Positions 23,319-31,717 of a stretch of 32,941 nucleotides of DNA are shown in pieces (the stretch's first letter is position 1; every line of letters starts with the position of its first letter). Under the pieces are notes generated by a model. It had not been told where the DNA came from. It made no database searches and worked only from the letters and a program-made list of their open reading frames with translations. The position numbers and the translations under genes were made by a program. Origin of the DNA: Mesorhizobium sp. LNHC252B00 (lineage in GTDB: Bacteria > Pseudomonadota > Alphaproteobacteria > Rhizobiales > Rhizobiaceae); contig NZ_AYWO01000012.1 of assembly GCF_000502955.1 (NCBI RefSeq), positions 45,588 through 78,528 on the forward strand, given 5' to 3'.

Positions 23319-24488
23319 ATGCGGATTGCCTGCGTTCATCAGGGCTATGAACTCTATGGTTCGGACCGCAGCTTCGCGGAGAGCGTTGCTGCGTTGCGCG
23401 CAGCGTTTCCGTCGGCCGACATCGAGGTGGTTCTGCCGCGCGGTGGGCCGATCGTGCAGATTTTGGAAGCCCATGCCAGCCGGATCGTCTTCGAACCGCT
23501 CTGGGTGCTGAGGCGCCAGGCCATTGCGCGCCTTGCGACGGTAGAGATGGCGCGATTGCCGGTTGCCGTGTTCAGGGCGTGGCGGCGTCTCAGGGATTGC
23601 GACCTGGTTTACGTCAACACCTCGATCGTAGCCGACTATGCGTTGGCCGCGCGCCTTCTCCCTCGCAAGGCCGTCCTGCATATCCATGAAATCCCCGAAG
23701 GCGCAATGCGCAGGATACTCGTCGGCCTGATGCACTGGAGCCATGCGGATCTGATCTTCAATTCGCGCGCAACGCGCGCCGCGTTCGGCAAACCCAAGGC
23801 CGCGCGAACGCACGTCATCTACAACGGTGTTGCCGGGCCGGCGGCGGTCGAACCGACGACCTATGATGGCAAGCGCCCGTTGCGCGTGCTGCTGCTCGGC
23901 CGCATCAACAGGATCAAGGGGCAGGAGGTGCTGCTGGAGGCGATTGCCTCGATGCCGCCGGCGCTGCAGGCGAGGATCGAAGTGCGGCTGGTCGGCGGAG
24001 CCTTTGAAAGCACCGAGCGCGAGCGCGCGTTGGCCGAACTGGTAGAGACCATGGATCTCACCGGGCGCGTCAGCGTCTTGCCTTTCGTGCCTGACCCTTC
24101 GGAGCACTACCGTTGGGCCGATATCGTCACCGTGCCGTCGCGGCGTCCGGAATCGCTGGGGCGCGTCGCCATCGAGGCGATGGCCTATGGCCGCCCGCCG
24201 CTGGTATCGGCGATCGGCGGGCTGGTAGAAGTGGTCAGCGACGGCGAGACCGGCTGGCACGTTCCGCCCGGCGACGCAGGAGCTCTTGCGGTGAAACTGC
24301 AGGAGATCATCCTGCGGCCGCAGGCCTGGCGTAGGTTTGTCGCCGCCGGGCGCGCGCGCTACGAGACGATCTTCAGCGAGCCGGTCGCCGCGGCCGCGAT
24401 CGCCGCGATCGCCGCCGACAAGCTGAGAACGACCATGGCGAGGCTGGACCGGGCGCGGGCAGCCCGCGAAGCGGAGACGAGGCCGTGA
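23319..24488 (+). CDS. Glycosyltransferase family 4
   Basis: 389 aa GT-B enzyme. The N-terminal acceptor domain starts MRIACVHQGYELYGSDRSFA and includes DLVYVNTSIVADYAL. The C-terminal domain begins RVLLLGRINRIKGQEVLLEA and has the EX7E motif in RRPESLGRVAIEAMAYGRP and SDGETGWHVPPGD. The C-terminus is Ala-rich (AAAIAAIAADK), where the DNA is locally repetitive. It adds a sugar to the lipid-linked repeat unit; donor unknown. It overlaps the flippase gene by GTGA, so translation is coupled. Confidence 0.88.
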   Translation: MRIACVHQGYELYGSDRSFAESVAALRAAFPSADIEVVLPRGGPIVQILEAHASRIVFEPLWVLRRQAIARLATVEMARLPVAVFRAWRRLRDCDLVYVNTSIVADYALAARLLPRKAVLHIHEIPEGAMRRILVGLMHWSHADLIFNSRATRAAFGKPKAARTHVIYNGVAGPAAVEPTTYDGKRPLRVLLLGRINRIKGQEVLLEAIASMPPALQARIEVRLVGGAFESTERERALAELVETMDLTGRVSVLPFVPDPSEHYRWADIVTVPSRRPESLGRVAIEAMAYGRPPLVSAIGGLVEVVSDGETGWHVPPGDAGALAVKLQEIILRPQAWRRFVAAGRARYETIFSEPVAAAAIAAIAADKLRTTMARLDRARAAREAETRP

Positions 24489-25792
24489 CGGTTGCGTTCC
24501 CGAGCCATCTGGTTCGACGGCTCGTGCTGATGATCGGCGGCGAGGCGATGCAGAGCGGCTTTCATTTTGCCCTCAACATCGCGCTCTTGCACTTGCTATC
24601 GGCGCAGGGCTACGGCCTCTTCGCCATTGCCATGGTGATGGGCGGCGTCGGCTTGTCCTACATCAGGTCGCTCACCGCCGTTCCCGCCAGCATCTGGATG
24701 AGCAAAAGCACGAACAGCGCCGGCGTCGACGCCCATGACGTGGCCTTCGGAACGGCGGCGCTGATCGTGGCGTTGCTGATGGCCGTCGGCACGGCAATCT
24801 TGATGCATCTGCTCGGCGATCCAAGCGGAATTGCCGCAGGCTGCTTCGTCGGCGCGTGGTCGCTGCGCAGCCATATGCGCACGGCATTCTTCGCGCGTCG
24901 CCAGCAGGTGGTCGTTTCCATCAGCGATGCGGCTTTTACGATGGTCGGCACCTTCCTGACCGGGCTGACGATCTGGCTGGCCCAAGAGCCGCTGCAGATG
25001 GTGTTCTATGCACTTGCCGTGGCAAATGTGTTCGGCATTTTCGTCCTGGTTCGGCTGGCTCGGCGCACACTTCGCGTCAGCTTCCGTATGCCGACGCGGC
25101 GACGTTATATCAGGCTCTGGCACCAGCTGCGCTGGTCGGCATTCAGCGCGACCACAACCAACATCCAGGGTCAATGTCTGGCGCTGCTGGTTGCGGGCAT
25201 TGCCGGGCCTGCCGCCTACGCACCGCTGGCGGCGGTCCTGGTGCTGTTTGCGCCGCTGCGCATCATCAGTCTTGCTTTCGTAAACATGACGCAGCCAGAA
25301 CTGGCGAGGCTGATGCGGAACCACGAAACAGGCCGTGTTTGGGCGCAGGCAAAGATCTGGGCGATCGTCATGGGGCTAGGCGGCCTGGTTTATGGGTGCG
25401 CGATCATGTTCGTCCTGCCGACGATAAAATCCCAGGCCCTCCAGGATGCCTCGGTCGGCTTCATCGGGTTTTTCGTGATCGCGAATTTTGTCCCGATCAT
25501 GCTCTACATCATGCCCCGCATCGTGCTTGAGATACTCGGCGATTTCCGGATCGTTGCGTTCACCACGATGGGCGGTGCGGTCGTCGGGCTAGTACTGATC
25601 GCGATCCTGCTGGCGATTGCGTCTCCGCCATGGGCGTTGGTGGGTTCAGCCGTCTCCGAGACCTTCGTGCTCGCGGCATCATGGTATTTTGCGCATCACC
25701 GCATATGGAATCTCGAGCATCCAGATGAGGCGCGTTACAGCCGATTGGGTTCGTGGCGGCGGGCAGTCCCGTTCGCAACGGCAAAACGATAG
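24485..25792 (+). CDS. Wzx-like flippase / polysaccharide transporter
   Basis: 435 aa, about 12 membrane helices, MATE/Wzx (MOP superfamily) type. The first helix region VRRLVLMIGGEAMQSGFHFA is followed by LLSAQGYGLFAIAMVMGGVG, the usual Wzx pattern, and WHQLRWSAFSATTTNIQGQ begins the second half. It would move undecaprenyl-linked repeat units to the periplasm. GTG start overlaps the preceding stop. Followed after nine bases by the GNAT gene. Confidence 0.85.
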   Translation: MTVAFPSHLVRRLVLMIGGEAMQSGFHFALNIALLHLLSAQGYGLFAIAMVMGGVGLSYIRSLTAVPASIWMSKSTNSAGVDAHDVAFGTAALIVALLMAVGTAILMHLLGDPSGIAAGCFVGAWSLRSHMRTAFFARRQQVVVSISDAAFTMVGTFLTGLTIWLAQEPLQMVFYALAVANVFGIFVLVRLARRTLRVSFRMPTRRRYIRLWHQLRWSAFSATTTNIQGQCLALLVAGIAGPAAYAPLAAVLVLFAPLRIISLAFVNMTQPELARLMRNHETGRVWAQAKIWAIVMGLGGLVYGCAIMFVLPTIKSQALQDASVGFIGFFVIANFVPIMLYIMPRIVLEILGDFRIVAFTTMGGAVVGLVLIAILLAIASPPWALVGSAVSETFVLAASWYFAHHRIWNLEHPDEARYSRLGSWRRAVPFATAKR

Positions 25793-25800
25793 GAGAAGAT

Positions 25801-27018
25801 ATGGCAGGCCAGGCAGCGCAAAGTGCTGCGGCGACCGGCTTGTCCGAAGGGCAGGCTTCCAGTCCCGTAACCGTCGCCAACGATGCCTACTCGGCGCGGC
25901 TGCACACCAGCCTCGAAGCGGTCAAACCACTCTGGCTTCAATGCCAGGCAGATGGTGTTTGCACCGCCCATCAGCATTACGCGTGGGTCGAGGAGGTCGC
26001 CAAGCGGCTGATGCCCGCAGGCGCCGAACTGCTGGTCGTCGAGGTGGCTGACGCCGGAACTGGCGACCTTAAAATGCTCATGCCGCTGATGCGGAGTTCG
26101 AGGTTCGGACATCGGGTGATAGAATGGCTGAGCTGCGATGTCTGCGACTATTCAGCGCCGCTTTTGGCGGACGCGAGCCCGTGGACCACCCGGGGTGCCG
26201 AGGCGGCATGGGCGGCGGTGCGGTCCGTCCTGCCGCCCGCGGATCGGATCCATATCAGGGGAATTCCGCGCCAGTTGTACGGCGTGGCCAATCCATTGGC
26301 GATGCTGGCGGCCTCTCGCGATTCCAACCAGATCACATCCGGCCTCGTCCTGGACGGCGATCCGGAAACCCTGATCAAGCGCAATGGCAGGCCGTCCTTT
26401 GTCAAAACCTTCAACAAGGATTGGCGCCGGCTTGAGCGGCACGGCCAGACGGATCTGGTCGAGGCCGACACGCCGGCCCTGGTGTCGACTATCTTCGAGA
26501 CGCTTGTCGAGATGCGGCTCAAGCGCTTTCGCCGATTGGGGCGTTTCGACCTGCTGGCGCAGCCGGCGGTTGTCGATTTCTATCGAGATGCCGCTCTTCA
26601 GGGCCTGTCAGACGGATCGGTGCGGGTCTTCGGATTGCGTACCGGTGAGGATTGGGTCGCCGCGCAGTACGCGCTGGTCCGACAAGGCACCTTGCATACG
26701 CTCGTGATCGGGATAGACCAAGACCTGGTGGGCAACGTCTCGGCCGGCGTTTTGATCATGGGTCGTTTGATGGTATGGGCGCGCCAGAAGGGCTTCGACT
26801 ATTTCGACCTTTCGGTGGGTGGACAGTCCTACAAGGAACAGTTCGGCGCCGAGGGTTCCGTTCTGGCCGAGATCGACGAAACGCCGACTTTGCTCGGCAA
26901 GAGCGTGGCAGCCGTCGCTTCGCTTCGCGGACGGGCCGAGCGCACGGTGCGATCCAATCCGCGGCTGTTCACGACCGTTCAAAGCCTGGTGCGCGGCCTG
27001 CGCCGATTGAAGTCCTGA
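25801..27018 (+). CDS. CelD/BcsL-family GNAT acyltransferase
   Basis: 405 aa with a tandem GNAT-like fold of the BioF2-like/CelD group (FemAB-related). PLWLQCQADGVCTAHQHYAW in the N-terminal part and the later block VRVFGLRTGEDWVAAQYALV, NVSAGVLIMGRLMVWARQKG and FDYFDLSVGGQSYKEQFGA match the family's acyl-CoA and core motifs. Such proteins occur in polysaccharide clusters and are thought to acylate the glycan or its precursor. RBS AGGAGA precedes the ATG by four bases. Last gene of the + strand operon 23319-27018. Confidence 0.8.
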   Translation: MAGQAAQSAAATGLSEGQASSPVTVANDAYSARLHTSLEAVKPLWLQCQADGVCTAHQHYAWVEEVAKRLMPAGAELLVVEVADAGTGDLKMLMPLMRSSRFGHRVIEWLSCDVCDYSAPLLADASPWTTRGAEAAWAAVRSVLPPADRIHIRGIPRQLYGVANPLAMLAASRDSNQITSGLVLDGDPETLIKRNGRPSFVKTFNKDWRRLERHGQTDLVEADTPALVSTIFETLVEMRLKRFRRLGRFDLLAQPAVVDFYRDAALQGLSDGSVRVFGLRTGEDWVAAQYALVRQGTLHTLVIGIDQDLVGNVSAGVLIMGRLMVWARQKGFDYFDLSVGGQSYKEQFGAEGSVLAEIDETPTLLGKSVAAVASLRGRAERTVRSNPRLFTTVQSLVRGLRRLKS

Positions 27019-27161
27019 GGGCGGCTATCCTGCATGACCCCGGCGATGGCCGCTGGCGTGGCTGGCAAGCTTCGGGAGATTGGATCGTTGCGCTGATCGA
27101 GGCGAAAGAGGCCGAAAAGCCGGTGGTTCGTGGCCTGGTGCAAAAAGGTGAGTTGAAGCGG
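27019..27161 (+). other. Open frame upstream of the DUF6959-like gene, possible remnant
   Basis: In frame with the next gene there is an open stretch reading GRWRGWQASGDWIVALIEAK and EAEKPVVRGLVQKGELK, with no start codon and RBS of its own. It could be a leftover of a longer gene or chance. No family recognised. Confidence 0.25.
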
Positions 27162-27437
27162 ATGCGGATCGATAACATTGAGATTTATTCAGACGCAACA
27201 AATGCAGCAGTGATGCGGCATCCAGGGCGAGCCTTCCCCGGCGTTTTGATTCAGGGCGACACCCTACATTCGCTCGCGAAACAAGCAGACCTCATTTGCG
27301 CGGGAATTGGCATCGGCTCTGACGCATTCGAGGAAGCAGACGATCTCCGCGGAACACTTTGGGCTTTGGTCAATCATTACAAGGCGACTCTAGTCGCGCA
27401 TTCGATGGACCTGCCATTCTCCTCAATTTCAAACTGA
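27162..27437 (+). CDS. DUF6959-like small protein
   Basis: 91 aa. IEIYSDATNAAVMRHPGRAF and PGVLIQGDTLHSLAKQADLI match a small family I recall as DUF6959, found in diverse bacteria and often near toxin or immunity genes. The C-terminus is ALVNHYKATLVAHSMDLPF, also typical. Immunity function is only inference from that distribution. Start ATG has AGGTGAG about nine bases upstream; a TTG nine bases earlier is an alternative. It follows the polysaccharide operon by 143 bases. Confidence 0.6.
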   Translation: MRIDNIEIYSDATNAAVMRHPGRAFPGVLIQGDTLHSLAKQADLICAGIGIGSDAFEEADDLRGTLWALVNHYKATLVAHSMDLPFSSISN

Positions 27438-27554
27438 CCAACTACCCGCCAACGCCTGAAATTGACAGGACTGCGCGTCTCCGTCATCCTTGAGCCCAGT
27501 CGCCAGGCCGCGGAAGCGGCCGCGTTAAGTGTCAGGGCGACCGAGGGCAGCGTC

Positions 27555-27779
27555 ATGTTCAGTCCCGTCATCGGCCAGAACTCGAAGCGCGCAGCAGTTC
27601 GCAAGGCGCTCGATCGCCACAAGGTCTACATCACCGCGCAGAGCTTCTCCGCCGGCACCTACCAGGCCCGCGTTCTGGTCGACGGCGAGGCTTATTGGGT
27701 CGATGAATTCCGGTTGAGCCAGCTGCAGCAGGGGCTGTCACCGGCGGAACTGGAACTTGTACCGGCCACCGACGATTGA
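27555..27779 (+). CDS. Small hypothetical protein, 74 aa
   Basis: Unrecognised protein. SPVIGQNSKRAAVRKALDRH is basic, and VLVDGEAYWVDEFRLSQLQQ suggests a small beta/alpha fold. GAGGG lies about six bases before the ATG; the frame is open 31 codons upstream without a better site. Lies 117 bases after the DUF6959-like gene. Function unknown. Confidence 0.5.
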   Translation: MFSPVIGQNSKRAAVRKALDRHKVYITAQSFSAGTYQARVLVDGEAYWVDEFRLSQLQQGLSPAELELVPATDD

Positions 27780-27822
27780 GAGCGTGACTTCCATCCGTTC
27801 GCACCGAGCCGGGAAATCCGAA

Positions 27823-30372
27823 ATGCTGGTGGGACAGCACCCCCCTCTGTCCTGCCGGACATCTCCCCCGCAAGGGGGGAGATCGGCAGCTTTGCCGTCC
27901 CCCAAGCTCAAAACCTACCGCGCCAAGCGCGAATTCTCGAAGACGCCGGAACCTGCCGGTGGGCTCATTGCCAGCGAAGGCAACCGCTTCGTCGTCCACA
28001 AGCATCACGCCACCGCAGATCACTACGATCTGCGCCTGCAGGTCGGCGATGTGCTGAAGAGCTGGGCGGTGCCGCGCGGGCCTTCGCTCAATCCGGCCGA
28101 CAAGCGCCTGGCGGTCGAGACCGAGGATCATCCGCTCGAATATATCGACTTCGAGGGTGTCATCCCCGAGGGTGAGTATGGCGGCGGGCCGATGATCGTC
28201 TGGGACACCGGCACCTGGGCGCCGATGGACGACGTCGAAAAGAGTTTCAAGACCGGTGCCTTCAAGTTCCGGCTGGCCGGCGAGAAGCTCAATGGCGGCT
28301 GGATGCTGACCCGGCTGAAGCCGAAGCCAGGCGAGGACCCCAGCAAGAAAAACTGGCTGCTGTTCAAGGAGCGTGATCTCGCTTCCGACACCGCGCTCGA
28401 CATTCTCACAGCGCGGCCCGAAAGCGTCAAATCCGGGAAACGCATCGAGGAGCTCGTGGCGCCAGCGAAACCGGCCGCCAAACCCGCACCCAAGCAGGGT
28501 TCGCTGAAGCCTGGCATGCTGCCGGGCGCGTTCAAGGCCCCGGCACTTAGCCGCATCGAACCGCAACTGGCGACGCAGGTGCCAAAACCACCAGATGGCG
28601 AGGGCACCAAAGAGGCCTGGCTGCACGAGATCAAATTCGACGGCTACCGCACCATGGCGCATGTCACTGAGGGTGTGGTCAGGCTGATCACCCGTGGCGG
28701 CATCGACTGGACGAAACGCTATGGCGACTTGGCCAGTGCCTTCGCCAAGCTGCCATGCCGCGACGCCATCATCGACGGCGAGATCGTCGTGCTCGACGCC
28801 AAGGGCATCAGCCGCTTCGCGCTGCTGCAGGACGCGCTGGCCGAGGGCGCCGGCAGCAAGCTGCACTTCTACGCCTTCGACTTTCTCCATCTCGACGGCT
28901 GGGACCTTACCAAGGCGCCGCTGATCCGGCGCAAGGCACTGTTGGCGCAATTGCTGTCCGGCCTCGGCGCCAATTCCGCCATCCAGTTCTCCGACCATGT
29001 CGAGGGCTCCGGGCAGGGGCTCTACGACCAGGCGTCGGAACTCGGGCTGGAGGGCATCGTCTCCAAGCGCGCCAGCGCAACCTATCAGAGCGGCCGCACC
29101 AAGAGCTGGACCAAGACCAAGGCGCTGCAAAGCGATGACTTCGTCATTGCCGGCTACACCACATCGGATGCGGCCGAAGGTCTTGCAGCCCTCGGCCTGG
29201 CCGAATTCGAGGACGGTGAATTGCACTATCGCGGCAAGGTCGGCACCGGCTTCGATGCCGGCACCGCCGCTGAATTGCTCGCCAGGCTGGAGCCGCTCAC
29301 GGCAGGAGCGAGGGCGCCGGAGGGGGCGCCGCGCGAAATCATGCGCGAGATGAACTGGGTGAAGCCGCTGCTCTCGGCCCGCATCCACTACGCCAACCGC
29401 ACTTCGGACAATGCGTTGCGCCACGCGGTTTTTCGGGGCTTGCGCGATGTCGGCCTGTCGACGCCGGTGTCGTCAACACGCAAGCGATTGATCTCGGAAG
29501 CTGATCTCGCCACCATCTGGGTGACCAACCCGACGCGGCGGCTGTTCGGCAAGACCGGCCCGACAAAGCTCGACATCGCCGTCTATTACGCGCTGGTCGG
29601 CGACTTCATGCTGCCGCACATTCTCGGGCGGCCGGTGTCGCTGGTGCGCTGCCCGACCGGCCTGCCGAAGGACTGTTTCTTCCAGCGTCATGCCTTTACC
29701 GGCATGCCGCCCTCGGTGGTGACGTTCGAGGCGACCAACTCCGAGGGCGAGACCAAATCCTACCTCTCGGTCGAAGGCGCAAAAGGCTATCTGGCGCTGG
29801 CGCAGTTCGGCGTCGTCGAATTCCACACCTGGGGCACCCACCGCACCAGCCTCGACAGGCCCGACCAGATCGTTTTCGACCTCGATCCCGGCGAGGGGAT
29901 TTCGTGGCGCGAGGTGATCGAGGCCGCCGTGCACATCAAAGGCGAGCTGGAGGGGCTGGGGCTGGTGCCCTTCGCCAAGACCTCCGGCGGCAGCGGCATC
30001 CACATCACCGTGCCGGTGACGGGCAAGCAGAACTGGAAGAAGCTGCACCAGGCGACCAGCGCCATAGCCACGCATCTGGCCGCCACCGCGCCCGACACCT
30101 TCACCACCACCATGGGCAAGGACAACCGCAAAAAGCGCATCTTCATCGACTATCACCGCAACGCGCGCGGCCACACCTCGGCGGCGCCCTATTCGCTGCG
30201 CGCCCGCACCAATCTGCCGGCCTCGACACCGGTGAGCTGGAGCGACCTCGAATCCATCGATGCGCCGCAGGACCTGAATTATTCCTCGCTGCCGGGACTG
30301 CTGGCGACGTCGGGGGATCCATGGGCGGAGATTGACGAGTTCGCGCGGGATTTGCCTACCTTGAAGAACTAA
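27823..30372 (+). CDS. ligD: DNA ligase D (LigD), multidomain NHEJ enzyme
   Basis: Central enzyme of bacterial non-homologous end joining. Order: 3'-phosphoesterase (about 50-190; HKHHATADHYDLRLQVGD, PEGEYGGG), ATP-dependent ligase (about 255-560; nucleotidyl-binding Lys in IKFDGYR near 270, DGEIVV, EGIVSKR near 410), and primase-polymerase (about 590-849; FDLDPGEG near 685 with the metal-binding Asp pair, TSGGSGIH). This PE-Lig-Pol order is the Pseudomonas-like type. The start is ambiguous. ATG 27823 puts a translated palindromic repeat in the first 23 residues. TTG 27892 would start LPSPKLKTYRAKREF, closer to the family N-terminus, with GGGGGAGA from the repeat as RBS. Works with Ku encoded downstream. 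Confidence 0.93.
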   Translation: MLVGQHPPLSCRTSPPQGGRSAALPSPKLKTYRAKREFSKTPEPAGGLIASEGNRFVVHKHHATADHYDLRLQVGDVLKSWAVPRGPSLNPADKRLAVETEDHPLEYIDFEGVIPEGEYGGGPMIVWDTGTWAPMDDVEKSFKTGAFKFRLAGEKLNGGWMLTRLKPKPGEDPSKKNWLLFKERDLASDTALDILTARPESVKSGKRIEELVAPAKPAAKPAPKQGSLKPGMLPGAFKAPALSRIEPQLATQVPKPPDGEGTKEAWLHEIKFDGYRTMAHVTEGVVRLITRGGIDWTKRYGDLASAFAKLPCRDAIIDGEIVVLDAKGISRFALLQDALAEGAGSKLHFYAFDFLHLDGWDLTKAPLIRRKALLAQLLSGLGANSAIQFSDHVEGSGQGLYDQASELGLEGIVSKRASATYQSGRTKSWTKTKALQSDDFVIAGYTTSDAAEGLAALGLAEFEDGELHYRGKVGTGFDAGTAAELLARLEPLTAGARAPEGAPREIMREMNWVKPLLSARIHYANRTSDNALRHAVFRGLRDVGLSTPVSSTRKRLISEADLATIWVTNPTRRLFGKTGPTKLDIAVYYALVGDFMLPHILGRPVSLVRCPTGLPKDCFFQRHAFTGMPPSVVTFEATNSEGETKSYLSVEGAKGYLALAQFGVVEFHTWGTHRTSLDRPDQIVFDLDPGEGISWREVIEAAVHIKGELEGLGLVPFAKTSGGSGIHITVPVTGKQNWKKLHQATSAIATHLAATAPDTFTTTMGKDNRKKRIFIDYHRNARGHTSAAPYSLRARTNLPASTPVSWSDLESIDAPQDLNYSSLPGLLATSGDPWAEIDEFARDLPTLKN
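27841..27895. repeat. Palindromic repeat covering the ligD 5' end
   Basis: The left half (27841-27871) is identical to 399-429. The right half, GCAAGGGGGGAGATCGGCAG, completes the element with a CCCCC-GGGGG stem. It lies at the ligD 5' end and, depending on the start used, either encodes residues 7-24 or supplies the ribosome-binding site. Confidence 0.7.
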
Positions 30373-30546
30373 GTTCCTCGCCCCCATGAAATGGGGGAGA
30401 GGTGTCCGCGAAGCGGACGGAGAGGGGGCGGCGCCAGCGGTTGAAGATGGCTTCTCTGATCCAGCTTGGGATAGGGTTGCGCCATTCCCCCTCTCCGTCT
30501 CGGCTTCGCCGAGCCACCTCTCCCCCATTTCATGGGGGCGAGGAAC
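30373..30546. repeat. Large composite inverted repeat after ligD
   Basis: 30373-30404 and 30515-30546 are perfect 32-bp complements (arm begins GTTCCTCGCCCCCATGAAAT). Inside, GGAGAGGGGG (about 30418-30427) pairs with CCCCCTCTCC further right. Each arm also has its own CCCCAT-ATGGGG stem. It starts at the base after the ligD stop and could reduce read-through towards ku. A Mesorhizobium-type repeat family is likely. Confidence 0.75.
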
Positions 30547-30811
30547 CCAGGTCCGGCGAAGCCGAGCCCAGAGTCCATCGACGCTTCCGACAATTTGAAT
30601 TATTCTCCACTCACGACCACAAAGACGTACCGGAACATTTCGTCAGGAATTTCCCTGTATCGTGCGGGGTCGGTGTAGGATTTCCGCAGCCTCGTTCGTC
30701 CTTCGGACGAAAAGCGCTGCAGAGAGTATGATCCCGAAAAGTGGGAACCGGTTTTCGGATAAGATCATGCTCAAGCTAAAAAGTCAGTGCATGACCGCGT
30801 AGGAGTGTTTC
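30547..30811. other. Intergenic region before ku with palindromic repeat
   Basis: No gene is seen. It holds the repeat at 30724-30772, and the ku promoter is probably between here and 30811, though no clear -35/-10 pair is visible. Confidence 0.4.
30724..30772. repeat. Rhizobial GATCATGCTC-type palindromic repeat
   Basis: GAGTATGATC (30724-30733) pairs with GATCATGCTC (30763-30772) with one mismatch, and CCGAAAA (30734-30740) pairs with TTTTCGG (30752-30758). This pattern is a widespread intergenic repeat in Mesorhizobium and relatives. It ends 39 bases before the ku start. Confidence 0.65.
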
Positions 30812-31717
30812 ATGGCGCCCAGGGCAAGTTGGAAAGGTTACCTCAAACTCAGTCTGGTCAGCTGTCCGGTGCGACTATACCCCGCCACCAGTGCCAGCGA
30901 ACGCATCTCGTTCAACCAGCTGCACAAGACGACCCATAACCGCATCAATATGAAGCCGGTCGACCCCGAACTCGGGCTCGTCGAGCGTTCTGACCTGGTC
31001 AAGGGTTACGAATACGAGGACAAGCAGTACATCATCATCGATGATGCCGACCTCGACGCGGTGCGCATCGAATCCAACCACACGATGAACATCGAGGCTT
31101 TCGTCGACGAGGGCGAGGTCGACGTCATCTATCAGGACGCGCCGTACTATCTGGCGCCCGATGGCGCGATGGCGGAAGAGACCTTCGCCGTGCTGCGCGA
31201 AGCCATGCGCAAATCCGGCAAGCTGGCGATCGCCCGCCTTGTGCTGTCCAGCAGGGAACGCGTGGTGACGATCGGCGCGCGCGAGAACGGCATGTTCGTG
31301 TGCACGTTGAGGAACCCGAACGAAGTGCGTGGCACGGCTGAATATTTTGGCAATATCCCGGCCGGCAAGCCCGATCCGGAAATGCTGCAGCTCGCCGAAG
31401 CCCTGATCAAGCAGAAGGAAACCACCTTCGATCCGAAGAACTACGAGGACCGCTATGAGATCGCCCTGATGGCGATGATCCGCGAGAAGCTGAAGGGCCA
31501 CAAGCCGATCATCGCGGCGGCACCCGAGCGCGGCAATGTCATCAATCTGATGGATGCGCTGAAGGCGAGCCTTTCGCAATCGAAGCCGCCGGCCAAGTCG
31601 AAGAGCAAGGCCGACGAGGTTGCCAAGCCCGCCGCCAGGAAGGCGGCAGCGGGCGGCGCTGCTGAAAATCCGCTGAAGGCCAATCTGCTGAAGGCGGTCG
31701 GCAAGAGCAGGAAATGA
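30812..31717 (+). CDS. ku: Ku protein (non-homologous end joining)
   Basis: 301 aa bacterial Ku. It forms a homodimeric ring on double-strand break ends and recruits LigD. The N-terminus APRASWKGYLKLSLVSCPVR and the segments RISFNQLHKTTHNRI, ADLDAVRIESNHTMNIEAFV and LVLSSRERVVTIGARENGM are classical Ku core motifs. The C-terminus after about residue 255 is a Lys/Ala-rich tail (KPPAKSKSKADEVAKPAARK), as in many rhizobial Ku proteins, likely DNA-binding. The stop overlaps the start of the next gene by ATGA. Confidence 0.95.
   Translation: MAPRASWKGYLKLSLVSCPVRLYPATSASERISFNQLHKTTHNRINMKPVDPELGLVERSDLVKGYEYEDKQYIIIDDADLDAVRIESNHTMNIEAFVDEGEVDVIYQDAPYYLAPDGAMAEETFAVLREAMRKSGKLAIARLVLSSRERVVTIGARENGMFVCTLRNPNEVRGTAEYFGNIPAGKPDPEMLQLAEALIKQKETTFDPKNYEDRYEIALMAMIREKLKGHKPIIAAAPERGNVINLMDALKASLSQSKPPAKSKSKADEVAKPAARKAAAGGAAENPLKANLLKAVGKSRK

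Noticed and set aside
27631..29424. 597-codon minus-strand frame opposite ligD
   Set aside because: Antisense shadow of a GC-rich gene; no recognisable motif, and LigD domains are unambiguous on the + strand.
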